The notes: generated by a model not told the origin, from the sequence alone. A stretch of DNA of 64,000 bases from Halichondria panicea (GCF_963675165.1 NC_087388.1:558001-622000); one strand, 5' to 3'; positions 50,726 through 61,916 are shown, counted from the first letter of the stretch. Made by a program: numbers and translations.

Positions 50726-53700
50726 GGGGGGGGATACATACATGTAGATACCTAGATATCGTGTGCCAGCTACCAAATAATAATACAATTATCATCAAAT
50801 GAGGCATTTCCAGGACCTACTGTACCTTTGCTTATACTTTAGAAACTACAATTATAATACCTGTATAGCTGTACACACCCACACCCCACACCACTACCCC
50901 CACACACACACCCACACACACACACACACACATACAATTATATAGTACCTGTATAGCTCTTATGGGGACGTCTATAACATGGTACGAAGTAGAGGACTGT
51001 GACAGCTGTACACACCCACACCCCACACCACCACCCCCACACACACCCACACACACCCACACACACGCACCTTCACCACCCTCCTCACACACACACACAC
51101 ATGTACCTTCACCAGCAGCACCCAAGTCCTACAGCCGAAGTCAGTATCTCGTGGGCATTCCTCCCCCAGTTCAAGATCCCTGTTCAGCTCCCCCTTCGTC
51201 AGATCCAGGCTATACACGTACTGTATATGGATGAGAACCAGAGCGTAGAGGACAAGGACAGGTGACGTGTAGAATAGGGAGTCACGAGGGTTAATCTTTG
51301 GGATGAGCCAAATGCCGCACGTCCACAGAAGAAGTACAAGCGCTGGCCAGGATGGGTAAAGGACACTCCACGCCTAAGTATGAAATGGAGTAGACAGAGA
51401 TTTAGTACCAAAAATGTATGCCCACTAGCAAGAGTAGATAGAGTATTCTTATCTTGCCACTAGTAATAAGACGAAATTTTAAATATCGTATAGATTCTAA
51501 TCAAGACGACACTCTAATTATGCGCCATTTGAAAATTTCGTTTGTAATTATAGCACCACAATTATAATATGATAATTACGTATAAAATTATAGTCTCGCT
51601 TTTTAGTATCGCCTTATTTGGAATCTATATTACATGTATGGTAGTGCCTGTGAGGAACATAACAATACTATGAGACTTACCATCATAGCGACGATGGAGA
51701 GCACGAAGCTGATTCGTAGATAAAGTGACCACATGAGTACCTCAAAGTGGACAGTCTGTCTCCACAATCCCTCCCAGGTGATCTTACGACGTCGTCCCTT
51801 CTTTCGTGGGGGATCCCCCTCTGGTGGGACAGTGGAGGGGTCAAGCTGTGGGGGGTACAATGTGTACAGGGGGGCTAGTATAATGTGTGGGGTACACGGT
51901 GTACAGGGGGGCTAGTATAATGTGTGGGGGGTACAATGTGTACAGGGGGGTCAGGCTGTGGGGGGTACAGAATGTACAGGGGGGCTAGTACAAGATATCA
52001 TGCAGCTTTGGGTTCTTTACATGTATAAGCACCTTGACTGGGAGAGTGTATTCAGTACACACACACCACCTCACCTGTGCTGTGTCCTCAGAGGTAGCTT
52101 CTCTAGTAGCACCATAGCTGCTCCACACACCCTGCAAAGATCACCCTGGCTATAATCATGAAGCCAACACCGACCACACACTTTTATGAAGCACATGGTT
52201 TCAAGTATAAGCCTGGTTCATAAAAATAAAAAGCCCTGAGGCACTACTTATTGCATGATACCTTTCTCTTGAGTGGTCCTTGTTTAGAGAGGCAATGGAT
52301 CTGATTGGACGGAGTCTGGTCATGCACGGGCAGGCAATAGACACCGTACATTCGCCATAGCAACGTCTGCAGGTAATGGTACACATACAGTCTATGATGA
52401 CAATAGAGTACATGTACACTAGTACTGAGTCTATACTAGCCAAACAACCATGGCTGTATTATAGAGGATGGCCTGCTAACACAGGTCCAAACACATGCTA
52501 TGGAGACTTTGGGGCCCATTAACCTGGCTGTATTATAGAGGGTGGCCTGCTAACACAGGTCCAAACACAATGGAGAGACTTTGGGGCCCATTAACCTGGC
52601 TGTATTATAGAGGGTGGCCTGCTAACACAGGTCCAAACACATGCTATGGAGACTTTGGGGCCCATTAACCTGGCTGTATTATAGAGGGTGGCCTGCTAAC
52701 ACAGGTCCAAACACAATGGAGAGACTTTGGGGCCCATTAACCTGGCTGTATTATAGAGGGTGGCCTGCTAACACAGGTCCAAACACAATGGAGAGACTTT
52801 GGGGCCCATTAACCTGGCTGTATTATAGAGGGTGGCCTGCTAACACAGGTCCTAACACAATGGAGAGACTTTGGGGCCCATTAACCTGGCTGTATTATAG
52901 AGGGTGGCCTGCTAACACAGGTCCAAACACAATGGAGAGACTTTGGGGCCCATTAACCTGGCTGTATTATAGAGGGTGGCCTGCTAACACAGGTCCTAAC
53001 ACAATGGAGAGACTTTGGGGCCCATTAACCTGGCTACACACACAATTAATCATCATACAGTTTTAACAAATCTCTGCTGTGTAAAAACAACATTAGACAG
53101 GGTAACTTATGTAACATATGAGGGTCAATAATTTAGAGAGCTTGTTTACTCAAACAGCCTGAGGGTAAATGCACAAGGGTCTGTCGCTGGGTATGAATAA
53201 CAGCCCGACACAGTAAACAAGGATCCCCAGGGTAACTGGCCGACTCACTCAACCATGAAATTCTCACGTATACTGAGAAATATTATTATTAATTATTCTA
53301 TATAACACGATTCACATTCAATGGCAATCAGATTATCGCCATCGATACCTAGAACTACAGAGTGTAATATATTCAATTGATTCACGGCTAAGAGATGAGC
53401 AAATGAAAAATAGGCTAAAAATAGATCATGCCTCAGGCAGTCCCTGAAAATGTCAGGCGCTTGTTATCCAGTCGGTTGTTGACTCATTCCAGGTACGGAA
53501 GTTTATTGCCTCCAATACAAAAATTCACGATCAACTTGGTAATATTCACGAACGAATACATTAACATAATTATTCATCAACATAATTATTGTTCAGAGAA
53601 CTCGGCAATTGCATTCACAGCTTCTAATTTCAAAGAATTCTAAATCACTGGGAAAATATCTTATAAAGCACCGGAAACTTTTAGATCCTCTTAAGAAAAA

Positions 53701-56700
53701 CTACCTCAATGAATTTTCGTACATTTGCAATTGGGAGACCGGAAAAAGTGGTTAAATAGATCAAGCAGCACTAACAGGAGAAGTGACAGTGTCGTTAGTC
53801 AGAGAATATACATGTACGTTTTATAGTAATTATTCTAAAGCTTGTATAATCGTTGCTATGAATATAATGACCACTGAGGGACGGTACAGGAACAGTCCTT
53901 GTCATGGTGATCCTGGGGACAGCTGCAGGTACTTACTGTATGACACAAACAATTAACAAATTGACAGTGTCTCAAGTTACGTAAGTGTACGAAAAAAGTC
54001 CATCTCATCGTCCCCAATAAGACCCGAAGAATAGTCCCCCAAAACCGTCGCTGCACGTACACTGTCATGGGATGAGGCTCTTGTAGGAATGGACAGGCCC
54101 CTAGGGTATATAAGGATAGACACAGCAGTAGTAGGTTAAAGCAAACCGATTAACTGCGAAATCAAGAAAGAAAGAGAGAAATTAAAACAACTCTTCAAGA
54201 CTGTTGAACAATCCCAAACAAGATGATGACCAAGCTTCACTTGATAATCGCCAAGGTCCTACTACTCAGTGTAGTCCTGGCAACCAGTACACTCTCTGCT
54301 CCCGTCAACAGCACTCCTGAACCAACAACCAGCCAAGCCCTCGAGGAAACAACACCCTCTGCAGTTAGCTCCACTCCTGAAGCCCCAGCGACTAATGCCA
54401 TTGAGGAAACGCAAGAACCCTCACTGTCAGAGCAAGCTGAGGACTTGAGGAAGAATGCTCTAAGCACAGGGAACTCCGCATATCTTCTCTACGATTATGT
54501 AGTGAGTTGAAGTAATAACTAATACTAAATAATTTATAGTGAATTGTATACAATTTCTGTAAAACTGCCTTCTGTGGTGAACTGCATATAATAATAGCTG
54601 TATACTGAGAATTATGATGATAATGACTGTCTACACAGTTGAAGAATTTCCTTGACAACGAGATACCAGCCCCGGCCGAGTCGTGCTTCAGTGAGGAGAG
54701 AGGGGCAGGAGAACTGGATGGACATGTTCATCCTGACGTGGACGTGAGTGGCTAGAACAAATTAAAAATATCCTACTACCCTTATAAGCATAATTATATC
54801 AAGCTACATTACCCCCCCCCCTTTTCCCCGTGCAGTATCTACAGCGTCTAGTTGATGACCACACCAGTCTAAGCAACTACACTGCGTATCTACAAGCTGT
54901 GGAGACACAGTACAACGAGACTCTGAATAAGAAGCCAGTCTGTGGGTTTTGTGTGCGATTCTTAGACCTGAAGGCTTCTGCAAAAAAAGTGATGATATCT
55001 CTAGAAAAAGTGGTAAGTAACTCACGTACAAGATGGATTGGATCTTTGAATTACTACATTATATTATAATATTATTGTTGTACGAATTACACTATACCTG
55101 GTCTGTACATGTATACGTATCTATAACTTGATAATTAAGATGTACTTACAATATATACACACCTACTTTTGATCGACCATAACTCAAGTTCTGTTGGTAC
55201 AATCTCAATATTTTTGTGATTTTCTGAAAGCTTAGAGTAAGCTCTTTCAAATGGTATGTTCAGCTCACAATTTTCAAACAGACCCAAATTTGGCATTTTC
55301 CCCCACGCTTTTTGTCGAAAATGGCCCTAAAAATGACCTTTGATTTTAATACGCCATTTGAAAGAACTCAATTCTAGCTTTCATAAAATCATAAAATTAT
55401 TGCCATTGGACTATCGTACGGCAAGTTATGGCCTCTCAAAGATGCTACCATTCGACAAAGATACAATGTAATTGTATTCAGCTGACTAAAGAGTAACTAT
55501 AGATACAAAAATTGTACTGTACTCTATTGTAACAATCACACACACAGATCAACACGGTTGACCCGGCTCTAGCAAGCACACTGACATCAGACCCCCCACA
55601 GTATCCCCCCTACGACGACCCTTGCTACGGGCTATGCTTTGAGCAACAAGCGAGGGTCTACCTCCGTTACCAAGGCTTTGCAGCTGTGTACATTGTCAAC
55701 GATGTGAATGGTCTGGTACAGCAAAAGCTCAAGTCCTAAAAACAAAACTACTGAGCTACTGACAAGCCATTGGACAATACCAATCTATAACATGTAGATA
55801 ACAGCTAGACTATTATAATAGAAGAGAGATTATATGTACATAATTTAATGTATGATTATGATTTATGCTGTGATTTTTTAATGAAGAAAATGTCAAATGA
55901 CCATCCTTTATAATTCTATATTGAAACATAGACACTATAATTATCTGTATATGTAACACACCAAAACTTGACCACCGTAAAAATACAACTTTGGGTTGTT
56001 TAACGCTGTAACGTATGTCACAGTAAGTAACACTTCAGCATTTTCATATAATTATAATATGCTGCTAGAACTTACTGGAGTGAAGAGCCAGAGCCTGAAC
56101 TCAGTGGAGAGGATCATGAGGAGACACAGGATGAAGGCGGGGCTTAGGAAACGGGTGTAGTGGACTTGAGGGTGGAGGGCTAACTCGTACGGCGCTTGGC
56201 AGTCAGTCAGGATCACTGGAGTCAGACCAAATAATCTGCGGAAATGAGAATAATTAAAATAATTATTTCCCCATTCCCCACGCTATAGAATTATGATTCA
56301 ATAAATAAGCGGAACACTCTCCATAATTATATACAGGAGTGCCTTCATGTACTCTTGTTATACGTCCCAAAAGTGTATGACCTCATGCAGTTACAAGCAC
56401 ACGCAGTCTCAATTGCAAAACAATCTACTGTCAAAGTACAACAATCAATAATCATAATGACTGCAGATTCTGAAAGTACAAAGCATAATTATCCTAAACA
56501 GTATACTGTATATGATGTACACATACACGTATTTCCTCACCGAGCTACAAGACTGAGTGACGAGTTCAAAGGTTCAAATTTGATCAGCTCTTGTCCGGAC
56601 TGAAACTGGTAGAGGTAGAGAACGACGAGATGAAGAGCAGCGTACAACATGACAACAACCTTTAGACATCGGACTACCATCTTCAATTTAAGGTGGAGGC

Positions 56701-57487
56701 TCCAAAGAACGAGTATGACCAGAAACACGATATAATAAGAGTAGGCACTAATGGAGGGTACAGCCACACCTGTCGTAAAGACACATAACATAATTCAAGG
56801 TACATGTATGGCAGTCAATAAAAGCCCTTGATTCTATTGTTGGCTGAGAACAAGTGGCATATTCTACACACAATCAAACTTATTACAAGGATATGTACAT
56901 GTACAATGGTAATATATACAAGCATCTATTACACAGTAAGTATTAGGCCTTTGTGTAGCGTCTTTCATGTAGCTACATGATGAGCAAAACAGTTAATATT
57001 GCATACCCATCAAATGGTTCGTTTTTGCAGTTACAAGTGGCTGGGGATAGTGAACTACACAACATAGCTGACCCACTTGTCTCACAGCAATTGAGAAAAT
57101 TAATATATCCTTAGTTCATGGTCTGTTTGTTAAATTGGTCGTTTTTACCGTACCCCTCCCAGAACTTTGATCTGAGCATGTCATGTGATAGGTCTGCATA
57201 CCTGAGAGCATGAGGAGGACAAAGACAAGCAGGTCGAGCAGGTAATTGGCCGCTCTAGGCAGCTGATAGTAGCACTGGACCGTGGCAGGGAAGGGAGGGT
57301 CTTTGATGGTGAGTACGCTACCCATCTCCTTGGTGCCAGCTGCAGGAAGTACAAGAGCATGTGAAAATGAACATTAAGAAACCACACAAATAGGTACAAT
57401 GAATTTAAGTACGCTATCAGAAGCAATTGCTCCTGACACTACCCATCTCCTTGGTGACTGCTGTAGAGAGTACAGGAGCGCGCGCAC

Positions 57488-57522
<35 letters not shown>

Positions 57523-59629
57523 GTGTGTAGTTATTGACTGGTTGAATAGTTTATGGCTTATAACCAACCAATCCCAAGGGCATTAAAAAATTAGATAAAC
57601 AGGTACAAAGGACATTATTTTAGTAGCATAGTCCGCTACCCATCTCCTTGGTGACTGCTGTAGGTAGAACATTATTATAGTGTGTACAGAACATGTGTTA
57701 CAAGGAATAATTGTTATAGTCAACTCGTTAGAAACCACTTAGTCAGTTACAAGAATTTAGAGAATCACTTAATTGTGCAAATTAAGTCAAATACAAGGAA
57801 TTTACAAAACGGCTTAATGGACACACTGGCAAGAGAACGATGTACTTGCAGTCTACGCACGTACATGTATACTCAGCCCACAGGCCAATCAAATCTCAGA
57901 AGCAATCTAACACAGTATCCTTAACAACTTTCATATTGAAAAATGTTTTTGTTACAGTCTGTAATATACTACTATCAGATAACTGAGGTCACACACTTCT
58001 CACACTTCTCACTTGGTTTTGCTTCATTTTCCTCTAAGTCGTTTGTCTCCTCTGCTCCCTCACCAACTCCACCACTCACACCTTCACCACCGCCCACGCG
58101 TCCACTCCTACACAGCCTCACAGCGTACAGGTTCACACACAGAGTGACGAGAGAGCCGAGGAACACAATAACATCGGGTAGTAATAGTCGCACTACATGC
58201 TCAGGAGGTATGTTGAATCGTACGAAACCAATTTGTCTCCATGTGGACTCGGCCCCCGAACCTAATGAAGCGGAAAATTATATTTTGTTTGCTATCCACA
58301 GTTACAGCCATTATGTAATATACATTGTACAAGACCCCCACAGAGATAGGTACATGCACTGTGTACAAGAACCCCCACAGAGATAGGTACATGCACTGTG
58401 TGCAAGAACCCCCACAGAGATAGGTACATGCACTGTGTACAAGACCCCCACAGAGATAGGTACATGCACTGTGTACAAGACCCCCACAGAGATAGGTACA
58501 TGCACTGTGTACAAGACCCCCACAGAGATAGGTACATGCACTGTGTACAAGAACCCCCACAGAGATAGGTACATGCACTGTGTACAAGAACCCCCACAGA
58601 GATAGGTACATGCACTGTGTACAAGAACCCCCACAGAGATAGGTACATGCACTGTGTACAAGAACCCCCACAGAGATAGGTACATGCACTGTGTGCAAGA
58701 ACCCCCACAGAGATAGGTACAGATAGACAGTACTGTATTATGGCTACAGAGTTGACTCACAAAAGTATGCATTAGGGTCCTGTGGTGGCTCAGTTGCTAT
58801 GGAGATCTGAAAGAGAGCTTGTCCCACTGAAGCCAGTCCAGAAAACAAGAGCACGACAATATAATACACAGCTGACGAGACTGCAAGGGAGGTGAACAGT
58901 TCATAGCTGCATGCATGGTTGCAGATTATAATTAGTATGACTCTGTAACTAGAGTCCTGATGGCCCAAAGTCAGATTTTCTGAATTTGGAACAGGTCAGT
59001 ATTTTATCAGAAAATAAACTTTGGATTTTAATACATCATCTGAAAGGCCTCTCTATAAGCTTTTAGAAAATCATAAAATTAACGTTATTGGACCAACGGA
59101 ACTAAAGTTATGGCCGCTCAAAGATGCTCTATATTAACGCTTACTACACATGTACATACATGTGATCACATTCCTATCAACTGCATGCATGTACATGTAC
59201 ATTGTAATTATGCACTCAAGCATCAGAATACGATATACATGCAGCGCAGGTAGTCTAGTCCGCTCTCCTACTATACTACGATTAACAACATATTGATCAA
59301 CATACGTACATCGCTGTGACTTTAGCTGAGGTCCAGGCAGGTAAAGACACACAATGAGGAGCAGTAGGTACACCAGGGACAGCAAGTTGTAGCGGAAAAT
59401 TACCGCTGTGGAAAAGTAAAGAATGTAATAATGATGGCGTCTCAACCACAGGGATGATATACGTAACGTACAGTGCAGTGGCATGGTGGCTACAGAATGC
59501 TTTCGATATGACCATATTAAATTAATAGATTATAATTATAGTACCTGATAACAAGACAATGGGGAAGAGTAGCCTTCTGAGTAATACATCCAGGCCCAGC
59601 ACACATAGACCACCAGCAGAGACGGCCAT
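37867..59629 (-). CDS. PIEZO: PIEZO mechanosensitive cation channel
   Basis: Forty-three coding exons from ATG 59629 to the stop at 37867, about 2,430 residues against about 2,520 in human PIEZO1. The first exons are 59629-59545 and 59405-59310 (FRYNLLSLVYLLLLIVCLYL, PGP). The largest is 43533-42488, a cytosolic acidic loop then transmembrane helices. The C-terminal pore exons are 40788-40625, 40461-40276, 40158-40066, 39776-39592, 39338-39195, 39018-38942, 38475-38265, 38131-37867. PIEZO trimers open on membrane tension. Evidence: dozens of hydrophobic helices in the blade order, PLLPELRQVMDW matching the PF-x2-E-x6-W anchor motif with Phe changed to Leu, the cap-region GGYE-like RLTLSGYE, and an end (KLCHDIFLVRETKDF..SPEKV) diagnostic of the family. 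My exon sum is one base out of frame, so one junction is misplaced. The 3.7-kb intron 52367-56075 contains another gene. Confidence 0.93.
38738..38903. mobile_element. Foldback element, gggtaattttcgtgggg family
   Basis: Left end accgggtaattttcgtgggg taaaatattcg; right end ccccacgaaacttacccgct atacggta. About 165 bp with inverted ends, in a PIEZO intron. Same family as 49266-49474. Confidence 0.75.
40804..40990. other. PIEZO intron with acatgcatgtacagtc repeats
   Basis: Short tandem copies of gtgtacatgcatgtacagtc aatg lie in a PIEZO intron. acatgtac-type self-complementary words are common throughout the window. Confidence 0.5.
41598..41660. repeat. Dispersed repeat, partner of 28226-28282
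   Basis: Reverse-complement match to the INTS2-intron segment (gggaactatagctcatatag ttcc, then acacactcaagtggga). Confidence 0.65.
43877..44490. repeat. Dispersed foldback repeats in PIEZO intron
   Basis: A half unit (about 43877-44034), a full inverted-repeat unit (about 44073-44399) and a start fragment (about 44430-44490). They are very close in sequence to the HELLS-intron units, including ccaatttggcgataccatga and cccatggtc. Confidence 0.85.
45490..45570. repeat. Short dispersed repeat (three copies)
   Basis: The sequence tgtagcaccattaatggctactaaacgc.. then tcctaactcaagttatggac recurs at 47278-47362 and 49148-49210, always in PIEZO introns. It appears to share its right end with the larger foldback family. 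Confidence 0.65.
46373..46651. repeat. Dispersed foldback repeat copy
   Basis: Left arm ggccataactcgagttttgt..ttctgaaagcttagag; right arm gctttcataaaatcataaaa tc..ggacc..gttatggg. The centre reads cacgcttttttgtcaaaag. PIEZO intron. Confidence 0.8.
48914..49265. other. PIEZO intron, no gene
   Basis: G-run at 48917-48933 next to a splice acceptor, then AT-rich sequence and the short dispersed repeat at 49148-49210. No exon supported. Confidence 0.45.
49266..49474. mobile_element. Foldback element, gggtaattttcgtgggg family
   Basis: Starts tagagggtaattttcgtggg gcaaaatattcg and ends ttttgtcccccgaaaattac ctgccatacggta. The interior has several cgtggttttcgtg / ccacgaatatttt words. Same family as 38738-38903. 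Confidence 0.78.
49905..50104. repeat. Dispersed foldback repeat copy (shortened)
   Basis: Left arm ggccataactcagttggtcc aatc; right arm ccttctaagctttcagaaaa tcataaaatgggtcatcaga. Part of the left arm is deleted. PIEZO intron. Confidence 0.7.
50655..50734. repeat. (GT)n then poly-G tract
   Basis: About 33 GT units and ten G, abutting the PIEZO exon 50654-50540 on its acceptor side. Confidence 0.92.
51838..51994. repeat. Minisatellite, about 40-bp unit
   Basis: Roughly four imperfect units of gtacaatgtgtacagggggg ctagtataatgtgtgggg in a PIEZO intron. Confidence 0.8.
52452..53033. repeat. Minisatellite, eight 72-74-bp units
   Basis: Eight near-identical tandem units start ggctgtattatagagggtgg and run through cctgctaacacaggtcc to gactttggggcccattaacc. 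Because 72 is divisible by 3, a spurious open frame runs across them. It lies in the PIEZO intron, 1.2 kb upstream of the nested secreted-protein gene. Confidence 0.95.
53034..54106. other. Upstream region of nested secreted gene
   Basis: Over 1 kb of AT-rich sequence between the minisatellite and the TATA box at 54107. I see no PIEZO exon and no other gene. It should hold the regulatory region of the nested gene, but no motif stands out convincingly. Confidence 0.45.
54107..54114 (+). promoter_or_regulatory. TATA box of nested secreted gene
   Basis: TATATAAG in the context agggtatataagga, 109 bp upstream of ATG 54223. It is one of the few clear TATA boxes in the window. Together with the predicted start region near 54140 it supports an independent, probably inducible promoter inside the PIEZO intron. 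Confidence 0.7.
54223..55739 (+). CDS. Secreted four-helix protein, cytokine-like candidate
   Basis: Four exons (54223-54501, 54639-54743, 54836-55012, 55548-55739) give 250 residues; all three introns are phase 0. A clear signal peptide (MMTKLHLIIAKVLLLSVVLA.., cleavage probably after TLSA) is followed by a Ser/Thr/Pro/Glu-rich segment at about 27-68. Then come four likely helices: A at about 68-100, across the exon 1-2 junction (AEDLRKNALSTGNSAYLLYD), B at about 130-155 (LQRLVDDHTSLSNYTAYLQA), C at about 163-187 (FCVRFLDLKASAKKVMISLE) and D at about 215-248 (ARVYLRYQGFAAVYIVNDVN). The AB and CD links are long, the BC link short. Cys lie before B, at the start of C (CGFC) and before D (CYGLC). 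This matches class I helical cytokine gene and fold layout, but I recognise no specific family; any secreted helical protein remains possible. Nested antisense in a PIEZO intron. Confidence 0.85.
55167..55444. repeat. Dispersed foldback repeat copy
   Basis: Left arm cgaccataactcaagttctg..ttctgaaagcttagagt; right arm ctagctttcataaaatcata aaa..gcaagttatggcctc. It sits in the last intron of the nested secreted-protein gene. Confidence 0.8.
57440..57466 (-). pseudogene. Ghost copy of a PIEZO exon start
   Basis: The string acccatctccttggtgactg ctgtaga repeats the 5' edge and acceptor of PIEZO exon 57339-57202 (ctacccatctccttggtgcc.. at 57319). A third copy lies at about 57636-57665. On the minus strand each reads ctacagcagtcaccaaggag, so each keeps an AG acceptor and the codons TKEMG. 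Confidence 0.7.
57480..57528. repeat. (CG/GT)n microsatellite
   Basis: cgcgcgcacgcg followed by about 17 GT units, in a PIEZO intron between two ghost exon-start copies. Confidence 0.85.
58328..58722. repeat. Minisatellite, eleven 36-37-bp units
   Basis: Tandem units of tgtacaagaacccccacaga then gataggtacatgcactg, with a 36/37-bp length alternation (ccccc preceded by aga or agaa). Three antisense frames stay open across it only because of the repetition. PIEZO intron. Confidence 0.95.
58958..59127. repeat. Dispersed foldback repeat copy (right half)
   Basis: catcatctgaaaggcctctc tataagcttttagaaaatca..ggaccaacggaactaaagtt atggcc. The left arm is mostly lost. PIEZO intron. Confidence 0.7.
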
Positions 59630-60100
59630 AGTAGCTGACTTCTCAGATCAGGCTGGCCGGCTTCACACTATCGCTAGTTCTAGACTAGGTCCAAAGGTCT
59701 CTATTGCATGGGGGTGTGGTGAGAAAATTGAATGGTTCCTGGCCGGCTAGCTGCATACTATATACTGCACTGTACTGCACTGACCTCTTGTGCTGAGAGA
59801 ATAAAGACTAAGAGAACGAGACTGGAGAAGGAGGGTAAGTGGACTGCTGTGTAAGTCTTGAAGCTTTCCCGAAGCTTGCATTAGAATTGCTTTTCTTTGT
59901 GTGCAGTGTCTCAGCGCAGCATTGAAGTAGCCAGCACAACAGAGCAGCATATTAATACAGTTATCTAGGCATAAATTATTAAAGCTACATTGTATTTCCA
60001 TTCAGTCCTGTATTAGCTACAGTGAACTAAAGAACATTGATATTAATGTAGTAGTTATAATTCTACTTGTCTTTCCAACAGTCGGAAATTTCAGACAAAG
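59630..60100. promoter_or_regulatory. Divergent PIEZO/LCLAT1 promoter region
   Basis: There are 471 bp between the two start codons, which point away from each other. ctggccggct occurs twice (about 59650 and 59740). No TATA box is clear. A shared promoter is inferred from the arrangement. Confidence 0.5.
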
Positions 60101-60904
60101 ATGTCGACACCACCAGTCATTGATCTTTGTCAAGTGGTGCGTCGTGGCGACAAACCATTGTCTGGTCTACACAAACTCACCAGAACAAAACCTGTGGCCA
60201 TTCTCCTCGTGTTGTCTTTTGTCGTCATTGGATCTTTAGCATCTTTATTCATTCCCGTACTCACCTGTCTCCTCCATTATCTGAGGGTGATTCGTCACAT
60301 CGTGTTGAGAAAGTTTTTTGACCTGGGTGTTGGAAGCTGGATAACTTGCGTATCAGTGAGTCCATTGTTATAATTATAGTGGTAATTGACTTTTGAGGTA
60401 AAGAGATTGTTTGACTGTACCTCACTTTATTGATACGCTTATGATAAATGTGAAATGTGCAAACTTACACTCGCCCTCACTATTCACACACACACACACA
60501 CACATATCGCATATCCGACAACTCTTGAAATTTGCCTTGGATCGAAATAGATCATCTTTGGTAAGTTCGTTAAGTAAAGATTTTCACCAGTTATTATTGC
60601 ACGTTCACTGTCTCCATACCAGAGTATGTGTATGGAATCAAGACACGGATATTTGGTTACCGTGGGCGCTTCAAGAAGAGGTGTGTCTTCATAATGAACC
60701 ACGTCTCTCACTTGGACTGGCTCTATTTTTGGACTGTTGTTATCCGGCAGGGCGATGTTTCTAAGTGGAAGGTGGTCACTAAGAACAATATCAGGAACCT
60801 ACCCATACTGGGTAAGAGAAGAGGCTATACTGGGAAGAGTGTGGGGCTCACTATGTACTGCAAAACTTTAAAATAGATTTATCTACTGCCATGCTTGTGC
60901 TGAC

Positions 60905-60935
<31 letters not shown>

Positions 60936-61725
60936 ACACACAGGTCAGTGTATGCAGTGTGCCTGCCTCCTCTTCATAGAGCGCAACTGGGAGAAAGACG
61001 AAACAGAGTTCCGCAACAAATTGGACTACTTTAATTCCCTCTCGTATCCGTGTCAGCTCCTCCTCTTCCCTGAGGGCGGCGACCTCACGTACAAGTCAAA
61101 GAGCAAAAGCAACTCGTATGCAGACCAAAAAGGACTACCAAACTACGACTATTGTCTACATCCGCGAACCAAAGGATTCACTCATATTGTGAGACAAATG
61201 CGAGAAGTTGGACTTGACGCTGTTTACGATGTCACGATCGGTTTCCCGGATACCCTACCAAAGACGGAAGTGGACTTCCTCGGTGGGACTATGCCCCAGC
61301 AGATAGACTTTCATATCAAGAGTCACGATGATTCGGATATTCCTACGGATGAGAATGAACTTGGTAAATGGTGTCAAGAGAGGTGGCAAGAAAAGGAAGA
61401 GCTACTGCGTGGTTACTATACCAACGGTACTTTCGACGATAGCCAATCAAAATTAAGAGCTGGGATTAAGAAATTGAATGATACTTCCGATGACTCTACA
61501 AGTTGGAGCAGACCTACTTACATGTTTCTACTGTTGGTGTTTACTATGGTGCCAGGTGCACTGCTTTACCTCTGGTGGGGTCTCATGTTACCTTTCTTTG
61601 TGCTCTCTCTCATTTTTACCATCTGGCTGTGCAAGTATGGGTTTGGATTTGATGGCCTTGTCCTGTGGCTGCATAGAGAAGCCACTCAAGACTTCCTGGC
61701 TACCAACAAGAACAGAGCCCAGTAA
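60101..61725 (+). CDS. LCLAT1: LCLAT1-like lysophospholipid acyltransferase
   Basis: Three exons (60101-60355, 60625-60811, 60944-61725) join in frame to 407 residues; human LCLAT1 has about 414. The family moves acyl chains from CoA to lysophospholipids such as lysophosphatidylinositol or lysocardiolipin at the ER. An N-terminal membrane segment lies at about 31-55, acyltransferase motif I at about 110-117 (NHVSHLDW, the NH-x4-D catalytic pair), motif III at about 189-196 (FPEGGDLT; human has FPEGTDLT), and LHPRTKGF and DVTIGFPDTLP follow. Two hydrophobic segments close the protein at about 335-385. The acceptor ccagag/TATGTG is chosen because it keeps the phase. The 1-acylglycerol-phosphate acyltransferases AGPAT3-5 are close relatives, so substrate is not certain. 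Head-to-head with PIEZO. Confidence 0.88.
60910..60943 (+). repeat. Poly-C/(CA)n acceptor tract of LCLAT1
   Basis: A run of C followed by about eleven CA units directly forms the pyrimidine-rich acceptor of the last LCLAT1 exon. Confidence 0.85.
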
Positions 61726-61916
61726 CAATAATAGACATTAGCTTTATAGCTTTATATATTTATAATTACAGGTTCATTTTCAAACCAGTTTTGTTTAGAT
61801 ATGAAATGTAGTTACAATATCTTATAGAAAGAAAGTGATAATTTGTGCCGCATATAATACAACATTATTATTGCAATGTCATGTATAATATTGTATCAAA
61901 GTGATGGCCGAGTTGG

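Noticed and set aside
52641-53066. ORF of 141 residues with perfect 24-residue repeats
   Set aside because: A 72-bp minisatellite is divisible by three, so an open frame is automatic. There is no start context or splice support.
53856-54068. Minus-strand ORF of 70 residues near the nested secreted gene
   Set aside because: It does not fit PIEZO, has no splice sites in phase and shows no domain; probably chance.
58328-58722. CRISPR-like regular repeat
   Set aside because: The units are contiguous with no unique spacers, and the DNA is eukaryotic; this is a minisatellite.
58201-58772. Three overlapping ORFs with repeated VHVPISVG-type strings
   Set aside because: All three frames of a 36/37-bp minisatellite are open; this is typical of repeats and not coding.
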